This document shows, in pieces, positions 44,111-54,586 of a DNA stretch of 64,000 bases. The position numbers and the translations under genes are program-made. The notes beneath the pieces are model-generated. The model was given only the letters and a program-made list of their open reading frames with translations. It had not been told where the DNA came from and ran no database searches. Source of the DNA: Halieaceae bacterium (lineage in GTDB: Bacteria; Pseudomonadota; Gammaproteobacteria; Pseudomonadales; Halieaceae); the NCBI GenBank assembly GCA_902631395.1, contig CACOYM010000007.1:55371-119370 (forward strand), read 5' to 3'. The stretch's first letter is position 1, and every line of letters begins with the position of its first letter.

Positions 44111-44859
44111 CCGATTACCTTCGCTTCATTTTTCAATTTATCGACCAACTGGGTCACGTCCTCAACTTTGATCCCTGCCGCGCGCTCTGGGGGCGGCGCT
44201 ACGCCTATTTGTGTAACATGGCACTTTACCTCCACCGATAACTGGTCTGGAGTCATCGTCTCCAGCGGCTTTTTCTTGGCCTTCATAATATTGGGTAACG
44301 ATGCATATCGGGGCTCGTTCAGCCGCAAATCAGTGGTAACGATCGCCGGTAGAGCAAGCGAAATCGTCTGCAGGCCACCGTCGACCTCTCGCACGACCTC
44401 CATCGACCCATCGCCAATCTTAAGCTCCGAGGCGAACGTGCCCTGCCCCATTCCAGTCAATGCACCCAGCATTTGCCCCGTCTGGTTATTGTCACCATCA
44501 ATAGACTGCTTACCCATGATGATTAAGTCGGGGCTCTCGAGCGCGATCACGCCCTTCAAAAGTTTGGCGATGACAAGTGGCTCCGGCTTGCTATCCACTT
44601 CAACGTGGATACCCCGATCGGCACCCAGCGCCAAAGCAGTTCGTATTTGCTCCTGACAACTGCTATCGCCGACCGATACAGCAACAACCTCGGTGACTGT
44701 TCCCGCCTCTTTCAGACGAACCGCTTCTTCCACGGCGATTTCACAAAAGGGGTTGATGGCCATTTTGACGTTATTCAAGTCGACGTCGCTGCCGTCCGCT
44801 TTAGCGCGGACCTTAACATTGTAATCAACCACGCGTTTTACCGCGACCAGTGCTTTCAT
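44107..44859 (-). CDS. etfB: Electron transfer flavoprotein beta subunit
   Basis: 250-aa ETF beta, standard length, starting MKALVAVKRVVDYNVKVRAK. The AMP-binding and partner loop region has NPFCEIAVEEAVRLKEAG and the family segment DLIIMGKQSIDGDNNQTGQML, followed by ALPAIVTTDLRLNEPRYASL near the C-terminus, the recognition loop for dehydrogenases. ATG start at 44859 inside the divergent region with the ETF-QO gene. Co-translated with etfA (4-bp overlap). Confidence 0.96.
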   Translation of the reverse strand: MKALVAVKRVVDYNVKVRAKADGSDVDLNNVKMAINPFCEIAVEEAVRLKEAGTVTEVVAVSVGDSSCQEQIRTALALGADRGIHVEVDSKPEPLVIAKLLKGVIALESPDLIIMGKQSIDGDNNQTGQMLGALTGMGQGTFASELKIGDGSMEVVREVDGGLQTISLALPAIVTTDLRLNEPRYASLPNIMKAKKKPLETMTPDQLSVEVKCHVTQIGVAPPPERAAGIKVEDVTQLVDKLKNEAKVIG

Positions 44860-45228
44860 GGTGACTCCAGATATTGTGGAACTATCAGTTTTCTCGAACT
44901 CATGGGCGTCAGGCGCCCAGTTGTTTGCTGTGTATCAATCTCTAAATTGTTTTAGCGATGCCATGACCGACCGGATCGGCTGTGATCATTAAGTAGTGCC
45001 GCCCCGCTGCTGTGCAGCAGAGACTCTCTATTATTCATAAAAAAGTCAAAATAATGAAGCCTAACCGCCGTCTTAGTAACAGCGTGGCGTCGCCCCCAGG
45101 CACCTGCTCCCGCTCCTCACTTAGTGTATCATGCCGCCCGAAACAAGAGCACCCAAACTGCTCCGATTGTAGCGCATTTTGGTGATGTTCGAGATAACCA
45201 ACCCCCCCAACGAGTCATAAGGTGTGGT
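44860..45228. promoter_or_regulatory. Divergent ETF/ETF-QO control region
   Basis: About 370 bp between etfB and the ETF-QO gene, which must hold both promoters. Two inverted repeats stand out: CTGCTG TG CAGCAG at 45007-45020, and ATTATT / AATAAT at 45030-45035 and 45050-45055. One may be an operator for a fatty-acid-responsive regulator, but no known consensus is matched. Confidence 0.45.
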
Positions 45229-46878
45229 GTGGAAAGAGAGTCGATGGAGTTTGATGTAGTGGTTGTCGGTGCGGGCCCAGCGGGCCTTTCAGCAGCCATT
45301 CGTCTAATGCAGCTCGCCGAATCTGAGGGCAGGGAAACGTCAGTATGCGTCGTTGAAAAAGGGTCTGAGGTCGGGGCGCACATCCTCTCAGGGGCCGTTC
45401 TAGAGCCGCGCGCGTTGGAAGAGCTGTTCCCCGACTGGAAAGAGCGCGGCGCCCCCCTCAATACACCAGTCACAGGCGACACTTTTTACTTTTACACAGG
45501 GCAGACAAGTGCAATCAAGTTACCCGGCTTCGCGATCCCTCGTCCCACCCATAATGATGGTAACTATATCGTTTCGATGGGCAACGTGTGCCGCTGGCTT
45601 GCAGAGCAAGCTGAAGGCATGGGAGTCGAGGTTTACCCGGGCTTTACCGCGGCGGAAGTTCTTTTCGATGACGCGGGGGCGGTTAAAGGCATTGCTACTG
45701 GAGAGATGGGTGTCGGCGCGGACGGTGTGCACAAGAACAGTCACGTACCAAGTATGGAGCTCCACGCCAAATACACAGTATTTGCCGAGGGCTGTCGTGG
45801 CCATTTGGGCAAGCAGCTGATATCGCACTTTGGCCTAGACGAGGGTAAGGACCCACAGCATTACGGGATTGGCATTAAGGAAGTCTGGAAAGTTGACCCA
45901 GACAAGCACCAAGAAGGCTTGGTAGTGCATGGCATCGGGTGGCCGCTATCGGAATCAAATTCCAGTGGGGGCGCCTTTCTCTATCACGCCGAGAACCACG
46001 AGGTGTATCTGGGGCTCATTGCAGACCTTAACTATAGCAACCCCCACCTGAGCCCCTTTGAGGAATTCCAACGCTGGAAGACTCACTCTACGACCCGCGA
46101 AGTGTTAGAGGGTGGCGAGCGTGTGGCCTACGGGGCGAGAGCGTTAGCAAAAGGCGGACAGAATTCGTTACCCGAAATGACCTTCCCGGGTGGCGTGCTT
46201 ATTGGTTGTGATGCGGGAACGCTCAACAGCGTTAAGATTAAGGGCAATCACACCGCTATGAAAAGCGGGATGCTAGCGGCGGAAAGCATGATTTCCGCTT
46301 TGCAACAGAACGAATCACCCGTAACGCTCAGCGACTTTTCTGAGCGCCTTCAGGGGTCATGGCTGGGCAAAGAGTTGCACAGCTCACGCAACTTCTCAGG
46401 CTTCATGCACAAATTTGGCACTCTGCTTGGTGCAGCAATGGTTTGGATTGACCAAAATCTCTTTGCTGGCAGGCTCCCTTTCACATTGCACGATAGTAAG
46501 CCCGACTACGCGTGCCTTGAGGAAGCATCCAAAGCGAAAGAGATTGACTACCCTAAACCCGACAATAAACTTACCTTTGATCGGCTTTCTTCGGTGTTCA
46601 TGTCCAACACCAATCACGAGGAGGACCAGCCGTGTCACTTAACGCTTAAGGACAGCACGGTCCCCATTGTGGTTAATCTGCCGAAGTACGCAGAGCCCGC
46701 ACAGCGATACTGCCCAGCGGGAGTCTACGAGATCATAGAGGAGTCGAAAGGTCCTCGCTTTCAGATCAATGCTCAGAACTGCGTGCACTGCAAAACCTGC
46801 GACATCAAAGATCCGTCACAGAACATCATTTGGGTGACGCCGGAGGGCTTCGGCGGGCCAAATTATCCCAACATGTAG
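45229..46878 (+). CDS. Electron transfer flavoprotein-ubiquinone oxidoreductase
   Basis: 549-aa membrane-bound flavoprotein with a 4Fe-4S cluster, passing electrons from ETF to ubiquinone. The FAD motif is VVVVGAGPAGLSAAIRLMQ, then SEVGAHILSGAVLEPRAL; the C-terminal cluster site is CVHCKTCDIKDPSQNI with an earlier Cys in RYCPAGVYE. GTG 45229 gives MERESMEFDVVVVGAG, matching relatives; the open frame starts at 45124 but that part is noncoding. Converges on the DUF1285 gene with 12 bp between. Part of the same pathway as etfBA and the acyl-CoA dehydrogenase. Confidence 0.95.
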   Translation: MERESMEFDVVVVGAGPAGLSAAIRLMQLAESEGRETSVCVVEKGSEVGAHILSGAVLEPRALEELFPDWKERGAPLNTPVTGDTFYFYTGQTSAIKLPGFAIPRPTHNDGNYIVSMGNVCRWLAEQAEGMGVEVYPGFTAAEVLFDDAGAVKGIATGEMGVGADGVHKNSHVPSMELHAKYTVFAEGCRGHLGKQLISHFGLDEGKDPQHYGIGIKEVWKVDPDKHQEGLVVHGIGWPLSESNSSGGAFLYHAENHEVYLGLIADLNYSNPHLSPFEEFQRWKTHSTTREVLEGGERVAYGARALAKGGQNSLPEMTFPGGVLIGCDAGTLNSVKIKGNHTAMKSGMLAAESMISALQQNESPVTLSDFSERLQGSWLGKELHSSRNFSGFMHKFGTLLGAAMVWIDQNLFAGRLPFTLHDSKPDYACLEEASKAKEIDYPKPDNKLTFDRLSSVFMSNTNHEEDQPCHLTLKDSTVPIVVNLPKYAEPAQRYCPAGVYEIIEESKGPRFQINAQNCVHCKTCDIKDPSQNIIWVTPEGFGGPNYPNM

Positions 46879-46890
46879 ATAATCAGCTCG

Positions 46891-47469
46891 TTAGGCCAGG
46901 AAGAATCGCGAGCCATGACTGACAATGCTGTGTGCCTCGTCCGCCATATCCACCAAGCGGTACCAAGCAGATCTAGAGCAAAGCGCGGTCAAGCCATGGG
47001 GCAGCTCGATATAGGCAGCACCTCCGGCCCGAGACTCGGGCTTGAGGGGATAGTCTGCCGAAACAGGGAAGCAGCCTCCTGCGTTCAGTGAGGCAGATAG
47101 CTGAGGGCCATCTGTTCCGACTGACGAAGAAAAGTCGATAATGATGAGTGGGTGCAGCACAACTTTAACCCGACACTTTTCAACAGGTGTTACCAGATAA
47201 AACTCACTGTCTCCCTCTCTTCTGAGGATGCCTGCGAAGAGCTGCCATAACTCAGTGCGTTTTATCGGGACTCCCTCGTGGTACCAGGTTCCGTCGGCAG
47301 CAATTGCCATATCGACGTCTCCACAGTACTCCGGGTTCCAGGCATCTAAGGGCGGGGGGTGGCGACCGTTGACTGAAATCACGGTGCCTCTTGCCTTAGC
47401 GTGATGCCTATCAGGTACCTGACCGAGCAGATCGTTCAATTGGCCGTTGCTGTTGGTGGTATTTGACAC
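46891..47469 (-). CDS. DUF1285 domain-containing protein
   Basis: 192-aa protein of the DUF1285 family, function unknown. Family features: PPLDAWNPEYCGDVDMAIA, DGTWYHEGVPIKR, and ELWQLFAGILRREGDSEFYL then LVTPVEKCRVKV. No signal peptide or membrane segment is seen, so it is probably cytoplasmic. GTG start at 47469. It lies 27 bp downstream of ppiD on the same strand and may be co-transcribed. Confidence 0.85.
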   Translation of the reverse strand: MSNTTNSNGQLNDLLGQVPDRHHAKARGTVISVNGRHPPPLDAWNPEYCGDVDMAIAADGTWYHEGVPIKRTELWQLFAGILRREGDSEFYLVTPVEKCRVKVVLHPLIIIDFSSSVGTDGPQLSASLNAGGCFPVSADYPLKPESRAGGAAYIELPHGLTALCSRSAWYRLVDMADEAHSIVSHGSRFFLA

Positions 47470-47496
47470 TGGGTGAACAGTGAGCGGGTCGGCCGC

Positions 47497-49374
47497 TCAA
47501 CGAATGACAATGTCAGCGGCATCTCGCTGATGAAGCAGAAATTCATCGAAAGCCAAGCGCTGTTGCTCGCTTCCACGCAAGGCTCGCAGTTGTTGTTGCT
47601 CTACTTGATTTAGTCGTTGGATAGTGCCGGCCGACACACGCGCCAACTGAACAATCGCATAGCCTGTGCCGGGTACAGGCACTGGTCGCAACGCGGTCTC
47701 ATTTAACGCGCGCATCGTAAAAGCCGCTTCCAACACACTGCTAGGAAGCTGACTGGATAGGCGCGTCGCGGCTAGCTCCACTCGCCATTCAAGCCCAAGT
47801 GCTTGGGCCGCAGCCTCGAGTGAATCACCCTGACTCAACATTTGCTCAGCTCGTTCCGTGATCTCAGCCAAAGCTGCCGCTTCAGCTTTTGCTTTCAACT
47901 TCGCCCTGACTTCCTGCTTCACCTCAGCAAATGGCGCGACTTGTGTCGGCCTGACCTCGTGAACGCGTAACACCACATATCTCTGCCCTGAAAGCTCGAT
48001 CACATCACTGTTATTTCCGGCGTCTTTGACGTCTGAGGTAAACGCCACCTCACGCAGGCGTGCTTCATCAAAAATCCCGGCTCCCTCATCAACAGAGAAA
48101 GGGGCAGAGCGCTGTACTTCGGCGTCAATCGCCTCCGCCGGTCCTGTAAGGTCGGCCGCGTTGAATACAAGATCTCTCAGTTCCTCGACAGCGATCAGCA
48201 ATTCACGTTCTGCTTCGGCTGCCTCTATCGAGGCGCGCAGCTCGACTTTCACGCTGTCATAACCGACCGACTCACCTTCTACCCGCTCCTCCAATCGAAT
48301 AAAGTGCGTGCCCGCATCGGTTTCAACCGGGAGGGAGACTTCGCCGGGCGATCTGAGACGCGCAATAGCGTCTTCCATTTTCTCAGGAAACGCAGTGCCA
48401 TCCGTGAAGCCCAGTTCACCTCCGGTGCTGGCAGAGCCTAAGTCGTCAGACATTTCGGCAGCCACGTCAGCGAACGACTCATCGCGCGCGAGTCGATCTG
48501 ATACCGCATCAATACGTTGAGCAAAATCAATATCTGATTCGTCATCGCCTTGGATAAGAAGAATGTGAGAGACACGGGCCTGTTCCGCCACCTCATACTC
48601 GCTTTTGACTGCCTCAAACTGATCTCGCACTAGAGTCTCGTCGACACTGACAACAAAGTCTTGGAGGTCGAGCTCGATGTAGTCAGCAACGATTTGCTCC
48701 GGGTTAAAAAAAGACGCCTGATTCTCATCGTAATGACGTCGAAGCGCGTCGTTAGACAAATCTTCCCCTGCCAGTAGCTCGTTTTCGGCAACGACAAGGT
48801 AGCGCACATCTCGTTCCTCGGCCAAGACATTGGCCGAAGCGGCCTGCTCCGTCGCTGTTGTGAACTCTGTCTCGCTAATTGCTCTTTGCAGCTGTGTTAG
48901 TAGGATGTCTTCAGCCTGAGCACGCCGAAAACGCTCCTGGGTATAACCCGCACTGGCCAGCACACTTCGGTATGCATCAGCCGAGAATTCGCCATTTAGC
49001 TGAAATGCATCTATCTCGGTAATCGACTTTCCAACTTGCGACCCTGAGGCAACCAGATTGAGCGCTCTCGATCTCTGTAAGAGCAAGGTGCGCTGGATCA
49101 AAGAATCCAAAGCTCGCGGCTTTATTTGATTATCATCCAGCATAGCAGGATCAATGTTGTCCCCAAGAATACTAACGAGCTGACGTTTTTGTTGAGTCAC
49201 GGCCTCTTGAAGCTCAAAAGGACTAATCTCCTCTCCATTGATTTCTGCTACCGAGGTTCCTGCGCCGCCCGGCAGTAACGTCTCTAATCCGAACGCGGCG
49301 AAAGAGAGTATGATCAGGCCAATGATAATTTTTGCGGCGGTGCTTTGGGCGCCTTGGCGCATGGATTGCAGCAT
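47497..49374 (-). CDS. ppiD: Periplasmic peptidyl-prolyl isomerase/chaperone PpiD
   Basis: 625-aa membrane-anchored chaperone that meets proteins leaving the Sec translocon. One N-terminal membrane segment (MRQGAQSTAAKIIIGLIILS), a SurA-type N-terminal domain, then a parvulin domain at about 255-350 (VSHILLIQGDD, FADVAAEMSDDLGSAS, GGELGFTDGTAFPEKMEDA). ATG 49374 is used; a TTG 24 bp upstream is open. Downstream of lon-hup, as usual. Confidence 0.92.
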   Translation of the reverse strand: MLQSMRQGAQSTAAKIIIGLIILSFAAFGLETLLPGGAGTSVAEINGEEISPFELQEAVTQQKRQLVSILGDNIDPAMLDDNQIKPRALDSLIQRTLLLQRSRALNLVASGSQVGKSITEIDAFQLNGEFSADAYRSVLASAGYTQERFRRAQAEDILLTQLQRAISETEFTTATEQAASANVLAEERDVRYLVVAENELLAGEDLSNDALRRHYDENQASFFNPEQIVADYIELDLQDFVVSVDETLVRDQFEAVKSEYEVAEQARVSHILLIQGDDESDIDFAQRIDAVSDRLARDESFADVAAEMSDDLGSASTGGELGFTDGTAFPEKMEDAIARLRSPGEVSLPVETDAGTHFIRLEERVEGESVGYDSVKVELRASIEAAEAERELLIAVEELRDLVFNAADLTGPAEAIDAEVQRSAPFSVDEGAGIFDEARLREVAFTSDVKDAGNNSDVIELSGQRYVVLRVHEVRPTQVAPFAEVKQEVRAKLKAKAEAAALAEITERAEQMLSQGDSLEAAAQALGLEWRVELAATRLSSQLPSSVLEAAFTMRALNETALRPVPVPGTGYAIVQLARVSAGTIQRLNQVEQQQLRALRGSEQQRLAFDEFLLHQRDAADIVIR

Positions 49375-49481
49375 AGTGTCTCTTTTCTCTGTGCTCAAAA
49401 TCGTTGGCCTTCTGCGCGAAGGCTGTCACTCAAAGGTTTCAGTGCCGCAGGCGACTCCGCACCGATTGACTATCACAAGAC

Positions 49482-49507
49482 AAAAAGAAGGCGCTCTGAG
49501 GCGCCTT
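49482..49507 (-). terminator. Rho-independent terminator after hup
   Basis: On the minus strand a 7-bp stem AAGGCGC/GCGCCTT (49488-49507) with a 6-nt loop is followed by CTTTTTG, 37 bp past the hup stop. It separates hup from ppiD. Confidence 0.75.
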
Positions 49508-49543
49508 CCACGAAACCGTCACGAAAACGGTTTGCAGGTTCAT

Positions 49544-49819
49544 TCACTTATTAACGGCATCCTTAAGAGCCTTACCTGCCTTGAACCCCGGCGTGTTCGA
49601 GGCCGCGATTTGGATGGTCTCACCCGTGCGCGGATTACGGCCCTGACGCGCCGCGCGCGCTTTCACGGAGAAAGTACCGAAGCCTACCAGTGAGACGCTG
49701 CCGCCTTTCGCAAGCGCGCCCGTGATGGCACTGATCGCAGCATCCAGTGCACGACCAGCAGAAGCTTTGGAGAGATCCGCGTCTTCGGCGATGGCGTCAA
49801 TCAAGTCATTTTTGTTCAC
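49544..49819 (-). CDS. hupB: DNA-binding protein HU (beta type)
   Basis: 91-aa nucleoid protein, starting [18 protein letters not shown] and with the DNA-arm region [27 protein letters not shown] (FGTF, then [11 protein letters not shown]) typical of HU. Binds DNA as a dimer, bending and compacting it. It lies between lon and ppiD as in other gammaproteobacteria, with its own terminator. Confidence 0.95.
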   Translation of the reverse strand: MNKNDLIDAIAEDADLSKASAGRALDAAISAITGALAKGGSVSLVGFGTFSVKARAARQGRNPRTGETIQIAASNTPGFKAGKALKDAVNK

Positions 49820-49929
49820 GTTTTTACCCCTCGAGTGGTTTGAGCTGAATATTCACCGGCATATAACTGAATGCCTTCCGTTAGATTACTCCGGCTATTA
49901 AAAACGGTCAACGCGGCAAACCCGCTAAA

Positions 49930-52350
49930 TTAGTGGGATCTGGGCCTACTGGCACCCTCAGACCCTGGCTCGCCTTCCTCATTCGCGCTGACTGCCAATG
50001 AACCTTCAAGATAGGCCTCTTCGGAAAGTGGCTCGGGTGATTTCTCGAGCGCGATCGCCAGCACCTCATCGATCCACTTCACTGGATGAATCTCAAGGTT
50101 TTCTTTGATGTTGCCAGGCACTTCCTGAAGATCCCGCTCGTTCTCATTTGGGATAATCACGGTACTAATGCCGCCGCGACGCGCGGCCAAAAGCTTCTCT
50201 TTGAGGCCGCCGATTGGCAGCACCTCGCCGCGCAAGGTAATTTCTCCTGTCATAGCTACGTCAGCTCTGACAGGAATGTCGGTTAGGCTACTGACTAATG
50301 CGGTGCACATGGCGATTCCGGCACTGGGCCCGTCTTTCGGTGTAGCCCCCTCGGGTACGTGGATGTGGATGTCACGCGCATCATGCGTTCGAGCAGCAAT
50401 GCCTAGTGCCTGTGACTTTGCACGCACTACTGTGTTAGCAGCTTGAATGGATTCTTGCATCACATCGCCAAGGGAGCCGGTTTTTACAACTCGCCCCTTA
50501 CCCCGTGTGGAGGCAACTTCGATGGTCAGCAGTTCGCCACCTACTGATGTCCAAGCAAGCCCCGTGACCTGCCCAACTTTATTTTCCTGCTCTGCGATGC
50601 CGAAGTTAAACTTTCGAACGCCCAGTATGTCCGGCAGCATGTCGGCGGTTATGTCTTGACCAGACTCGCGCTCTTCCAATGCGAAAGCCTTGACCATCTT
50701 TCGGCAAACCTTTGCGACTTGCCGTTCAAGTGAACGGACGCCTGCTTCGCGGGTGTAGTAACGAATGATATCCAGGCAGGCCGCCTCGGAAATTGCGATT
50801 TCACGGGCTTTTAGCCCGTTTAGCTTGGTTTGCTTGGGAATGAGGTAACGCTGGGCAATGTTCAGTTTTTCGTCTTCAGTATATCCCGGGATGCGGATAA
50901 CTTCCATGCGGTCAAGCAAGGGCCCAGGAATGTTCATGGTGTTGGAGGTACAAATGAACATCACGTCAGACAAATCGTAATCGACCTCAAGGTAGTGGTC
51001 GTTAAACGCGTGGTTCTGCTCAGGGTCCAGCACTTCGAGCATTGCTGAAGCGGGATCCCCTCGGTGATCCATTCCCATCTTATCAATTTCATCCAAAAGA
51101 AAGAGCGGATTACACACGCCAGCCTTGGACATTTTTTGCAGCAGTTTCCCTGGCATTGAGCCAATATAAGTTCGTCGATGTCCGCGGATCTCAGCCTCGT
51201 CTCGCACCCCACCAAGCGCCATACGAATGAATTTGCGATTGGTCGATCGCGCGATAGATTCTCCCAACGACGTTTTGCCCACACCCGGCGGACCAACCAA
51301 ACATAGCACGGGCCCCTTTAGCTTTCGCACGCGCTTTTGCACGGCAAGATACTCGACTATTCTTTCTTTGACCTCCTCGAGCCCAAAATGATCCTCATCG
51401 AGCACCTTTTGCGCCCGCTTCAGATCGTGCCGAACTTTGCTACGTTTGAACCAGGGAATGCTCACCATCCAGTCAAGGTAACCACGGACAACCGACGCTT
51501 CTGCCGACATTGGTGACATCATCTTAAGCTTGCCCAGCTCTGCGTTAGCTTTTTCCAACGCCTCTTCTGGCATCCGGGCTTCCCTAATCTTGTTCTGCAG
51601 TTCGTCGATCTCGTTTGGCGCCTCGTCCATCTCGCCGAGCTCTTTCTGAATGGCCTTCATCTGCTCATTCAAATAGTACTCTCGCTGGCTTTTTTCCATC
51701 TGCTTCTTCACGCGACCACGGATCCGTTTTTCCACCTGAAACAAATCAATCTCGCCATCCATCAGAGACTGAAGATGCTCTAAGCGACCTCGCACATCAG
51801 CGATCTCCAAAATGCGCTGTTTCTCCTCGAGATCAACGCCCATGTGTGCCGAGATCGTGTCGGCAAGCCGCCCTGGTTCATCGATCCCGGACAATGACGT
51901 TAGCACTTCAGAAGGCACTTTTTTACTCAGGCCGACGTACCTCTCGAACTGCTCAACAGTCGCCTTCACCAGCGCCGCGGCGTCTTTGCTGGGCAATAGA
52001 TCGGCCTCGATCTGTCGCACCGACGCCACCGCGAATTCCTCATCATCGTCTATTGCCAGAATGGCAGCGCGGTAACTGCCTTCCACCAGGACCTTGATAG
52101 TGCCGTCGGGCAGCTTTAGTAGCTGCAAAATATTGGACACAGTCCCCACTTGATATAGGTCGTCTACGCTGGGCTGATCGTCCGACGCATTTCGCTGAGC
52201 GACTAACAGAACTTGCTTGTTGTCCTGCATAGCGTGTTCCAATGCGCCCATAGAGCGCTCTCTTCCCACGAACAAGGGCAGCACCATGTGTGGATAAACC
52301 ACGACATCTCTCAACGGCAACAACGGCAATTGGTGGTCTTGATCGGTCAT
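49930..52350 (-). CDS. lon: ATP-dependent protease Lon (La)
   Basis: 806-aa AAA+ protease for misfolded and regulatory proteins. N-terminal substrate domain ([20 protein letters not shown]), AAA+ module with Walker [13 protein letters not shown] and Walker [12 protein letters not shown], and the C-terminal peptidase with the catalytic Ser in [14 protein letters not shown] and Lys in [13 protein letters not shown] 52350 has AGGAAG 8 nt upstream. Order clpX-lon-hup-ppiD is conserved. Confidence 0.97.
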   Translation of the reverse strand: MTDQDHQLPLLPLRDVVVYPHMVLPLFVGRERSMGALEHAMQDNKQVLLVAQRNASDDQPSVDDLYQVGTVSNILQLLKLPDGTIKVLVEGSYRAAILAIDDDEEFAVASVRQIEADLLPSKDAAALVKATVEQFERYVGLSKKVPSEVLTSLSGIDEPGRLADTISAHMGVDLEEKQRILEIADVRGRLEHLQSLMDGEIDLFQVEKRIRGRVKKQMEKSQREYYLNEQMKAIQKELGEMDEAPNEIDELQNKIREARMPEEALEKANAELGKLKMMSPMSAEASVVRGYLDWMVSIPWFKRSKVRHDLKRAQKVLDEDHFGLEEVKERIVEYLAVQKRVRKLKGPVLCLVGPPGVGKTSLGESIARSTNRKFIRMALGGVRDEAEIRGHRRTYIGSMPGKLLQKMSKAGVCNPLFLLDEIDKMGMDHRGDPASAMLEVLDPEQNHAFNDHYLEVDYDLSDVMFICTSNTMNIPGPLLDRMEVIRIPGYTEDEKLNIAQRYLIPKQTKLNGLKAREIAISEAACLDIIRYYTREAGVRSLERQVAKVCRKMVKAFALEERESGQDITADMLPDILGVRKFNFGIAEQENKVGQVTGLAWTSVGGELLTIEVASTRGKGRVVKTGSLGDVMQESIQAANTVVRAKSQALGIAARTHDARDIHIHVPEGATPKDGPSAGIAMCTALVSSLTDIPVRADVAMTGEITLRGEVLPIGGLKEKLLAARRGGISTVIIPNENERDLQEVPGNIKENLEIHPVKWIDEVLAIALEKSPEPLSEEAYLEGSLAVSANEEGEPGSEGASRPRSH

Positions 52351-52406
52351 AGTGAGCTTCCTTTCGAAGGCACTGATATGAGGCCTACCAACACTTAGTT
52401 AAAGGG

Positions 52407-52425
52407 CAAGGCGCGTAAAGCCTTG
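52407..52425 (-). terminator. Weak terminator-like hairpin between clpX and lon
   Basis: CAAGGC/GCCTTG stem with a 7-nt loop, followed on the minus strand by CCCTTTAA. The T-run is poor, so termination of the clpX transcript here would be partial at best. Confidence 0.3.
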
Positions 52426-52519
52426 ACTCAATCGCGTCGCAACGAGATCAATATCTGCATAGGCGCAAATTGAACCGGTGCAGAAACCGAGCTTCAAAAA
52501 GCGGCCCCGGCTTTGCGCT

Positions 52520-53809
52520 TCATTCCTCAGCGCCAGCTGCAGCTGCGCTAGGTGTCTCATAGACGAGTAGCGGCTCCGAGTCCCCCTTTACGACTGACTC
52601 GTCAACGACAAGCTTTGCAACGTCTGGCGTCGAGGGGATCGTGTACATTGACTCAAGCAGGATGCCCTCGAGGATCGACCGCAAGCCTCGCGCACCCGTC
52701 TTCCTCTCCATGGCTCGCTCGGCAACCGCCTGCAGGCCATCGTCCCGGAAATCAATCTCAACGCCTTCCATTTCAAACATTTTGGCGTACTGCTTTGTCA
52801 ATGCGTTGCGTGGTTCGGTCAAAATCCGAATCAGCGCTTCCGCATCAAGCTCCTCAAGCGTCGCAATGATTGGAAGTCGACCAACGAATTCAGGGATGAG
52901 CCCATATTGCACGAGATCCTCTGGCTGGAGATCGGTCAATGTCTCGCCAAAATTACGGGTCTCATCCTTGCTTTTGACTTCGGCCCCGAAACCAATACCG
53001 CCCTTCTCAGAGCGGTTACGGATCACTTTATCGAGACCCGCAAATGCACCACCGCAGATAAACAGGATGTTGCTTGTATCTACCTGCAGAAATTCCTGCT
53101 GAGGGTGCTTACGTCCGCCCTGCGGGGGAACGGACGCCACCGTACCCTCTATGAGCTTTAACAGTGCTTGCTGAACGCCCTCACCTGATACGTCTCTAGT
53201 GATGGATGGATTATCCGACTTACGAGAAATCTTATCTATCTCGTCAATATAGACGATGCCCATCTGTGCTTTATCGACGTCGTAATCACACTTTTGCAAC
53301 AACTTCTGAATGATGTTTTCGACGTCTTCACCCACATAACCTGCCTCGGTCAAAGTGGTGGCATCCGCAATCGTAAATGGCACGTCAAGAAGCCGCGCTA
53401 ATGTCTCGGCGAGAAGCGTTTTACCCGACCCCGTGGGACCGACCAGTAGAATATTTGACTTGCTTAGCTCGACGTCGTCCGAACTCCGTGAGTTCGGCGT
53501 GGCACTACGCAGTCGCTTATAGTGGTTGTAGACGGCAACGGCCAGAACGCGCTTGGCTTTAAGCTGACCGATCACATACTGATTCAGAATCTCATTGATT
53601 TCGGCAGGAATTGGTAGCTTAGCGACTTCGTCTTCGGATGCAGATTCCTGAATCTCTTCCCGAATAATGTCGTTACACAAGTCGACACATTCGTCGCAAA
53701 TGAAGACCGATGGCCCGGCAATAAGCTTACGAACCTCATTCTGGCTCTTGCCGCAAAAGGAGCAATATAGGAGCTTGCCGTTATCGCCTGAGGTGCTCTC
53801 ATCCGTCAT
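52520..53809 (-). CDS. clpX: ATP-dependent Clp protease ATP-binding subunit ClpX
   Basis: 429-aa unfoldase that feeds ClpP. The N-terminal zinc-binding domain has [11 protein letters not shown] and CDECVDLC; Walker A is [15 protein letters not shown]; the ClpP-docking loop IGF is in [15 protein letters not shown] start at 53809, 93 bp after the clpP stop. Length and order match the family. Confidence 0.97.
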   Translation of the reverse strand: MTDESTSGDNGKLLYCSFCGKSQNEVRKLIAGPSVFICDECVDLCNDIIREEIQESASEDEVAKLPIPAEINEILNQYVIGQLKAKRVLAVAVYNHYKRLRSATPNSRSSDDVELSKSNILLVGPTGSGKTLLAETLARLLDVPFTIADATTLTEAGYVGEDVENIIQKLLQKCDYDVDKAQMGIVYIDEIDKISRKSDNPSITRDVSGEGVQQALLKLIEGTVASVPPQGGRKHPQQEFLQVDTSNILFICGGAFAGLDKVIRNRSEKGGIGFGAEVKSKDETRNFGETLTDLQPEDLVQYGLIPEFVGRLPIIATLEELDAEALIRILTEPRNALTKQYAKMFEMEGVEIDFRDDGLQAVAERAMERKTGARGLRSILEGILLESMYTIPSTPDVAKLVVDESVVKGDSEPLLVYETPSAAAAGAEE

Positions 53810-53902
53810 ATTCTAAGCTCGTAGCCGATCTCAACTATGTCCGCAACCTTGATACGTTTCTAGAGGTTTTGCAAGTACATAGCTGAGCGGACCCAAACAC
53901 TA

Positions 53903-54520
53903 TCAGCGAGTCGAGATCACCTCATCAACCAAACCATATTCGACGCTCTGCTCGGCGCTCATGAACCGGTCTCGCTCAGTATCGCGCTCAATAACGTCCA
54001 TCGGCTGTCCAGTGTGATCCGCCAGCAAAGTATTTAGGCGTTCCCGCAAGAAAAGAATCTCTTTGGCTTGGATCTCGATATCCGTTGCTTGACCCTGAGC
54101 GCCGCCACTGGGCTGGTGAATCATCGTTCGGGCATTTGGCAAGATATAACGCTTGCCCTTAGTCCCCCCGCTCAGCAAAAATGCGCCCATTGACGCGGCC
54201 TGACCAATGCACATGGTGCTGACATCCGGCTTGATGAATTTCATTGTATCGTAAATCGACAGGCCCGCTGTCACAGATCCACCGGGGCTGTTGATGTATA
54301 GGTGAACGTCCTTGTCAGGGTTCTCTGATTCCAAGAACAGCAACTGCGCGACCACAAGGTTGGCCATTAGGTCTTCAATAGGTCCCACGACAAAGATCAC
54401 GCGTTCCTTGAGAAGCCGAGAGTAGATGTCGAACGAGCGCTCTCCTCGAGAAGTTTGCTCAATCACCATGGGCACTAGGCCAAGCAGCTGCGGGTCCGTG
54501 TCAAAACCGTTATCGCTCAT
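53903..54520 (-). CDS. clpP: ATP-dependent Clp protease proteolytic subunit
   Basis: 205-aa serine peptidase forming the 14-mer chamber. The catalytic triad can be placed: Ser110 in [13 protein letters not shown], His135 in [14 protein letters not shown] and Asp in [13 protein letters not shown]. The start is ATG 54520 ([11 protein letters not shown]) because AAGGAA lies just upstream; a frame nine codons longer is an artefact. Between tig and clpX. Confidence 0.96.
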   Translation of the reverse strand: MSDNGFDTDPQLLGLVPMVIEQTSRGERSFDIYSRLLKERVIFVVGPIEDLMANLVVAQLLFLESENPDKDVHLYINSPGGSVTAGLSIYDTMKFIKPDVSTMCIGQAASMGAFLLSGGTKGKRYILPNARTMIHQPSGGAQGQATDIEIQAKEILFLRERLNTLLADHTGQPMDVIERDTERDRFMSAEQSVEYGLVDEVISTR

Positions 54521-54586
54521 GCATGTTCCTTCGTGTTTGCCAGTCAATTATGATTCTACCGCAGTCAAATCAGGCCTTGCGAATGA

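Noticed and set aside
45124..45228. 35-codon extension of the ETF-QO frame
   Set aside because: No similarity to the family; the GTG at 45229 gives the conserved N-terminus.
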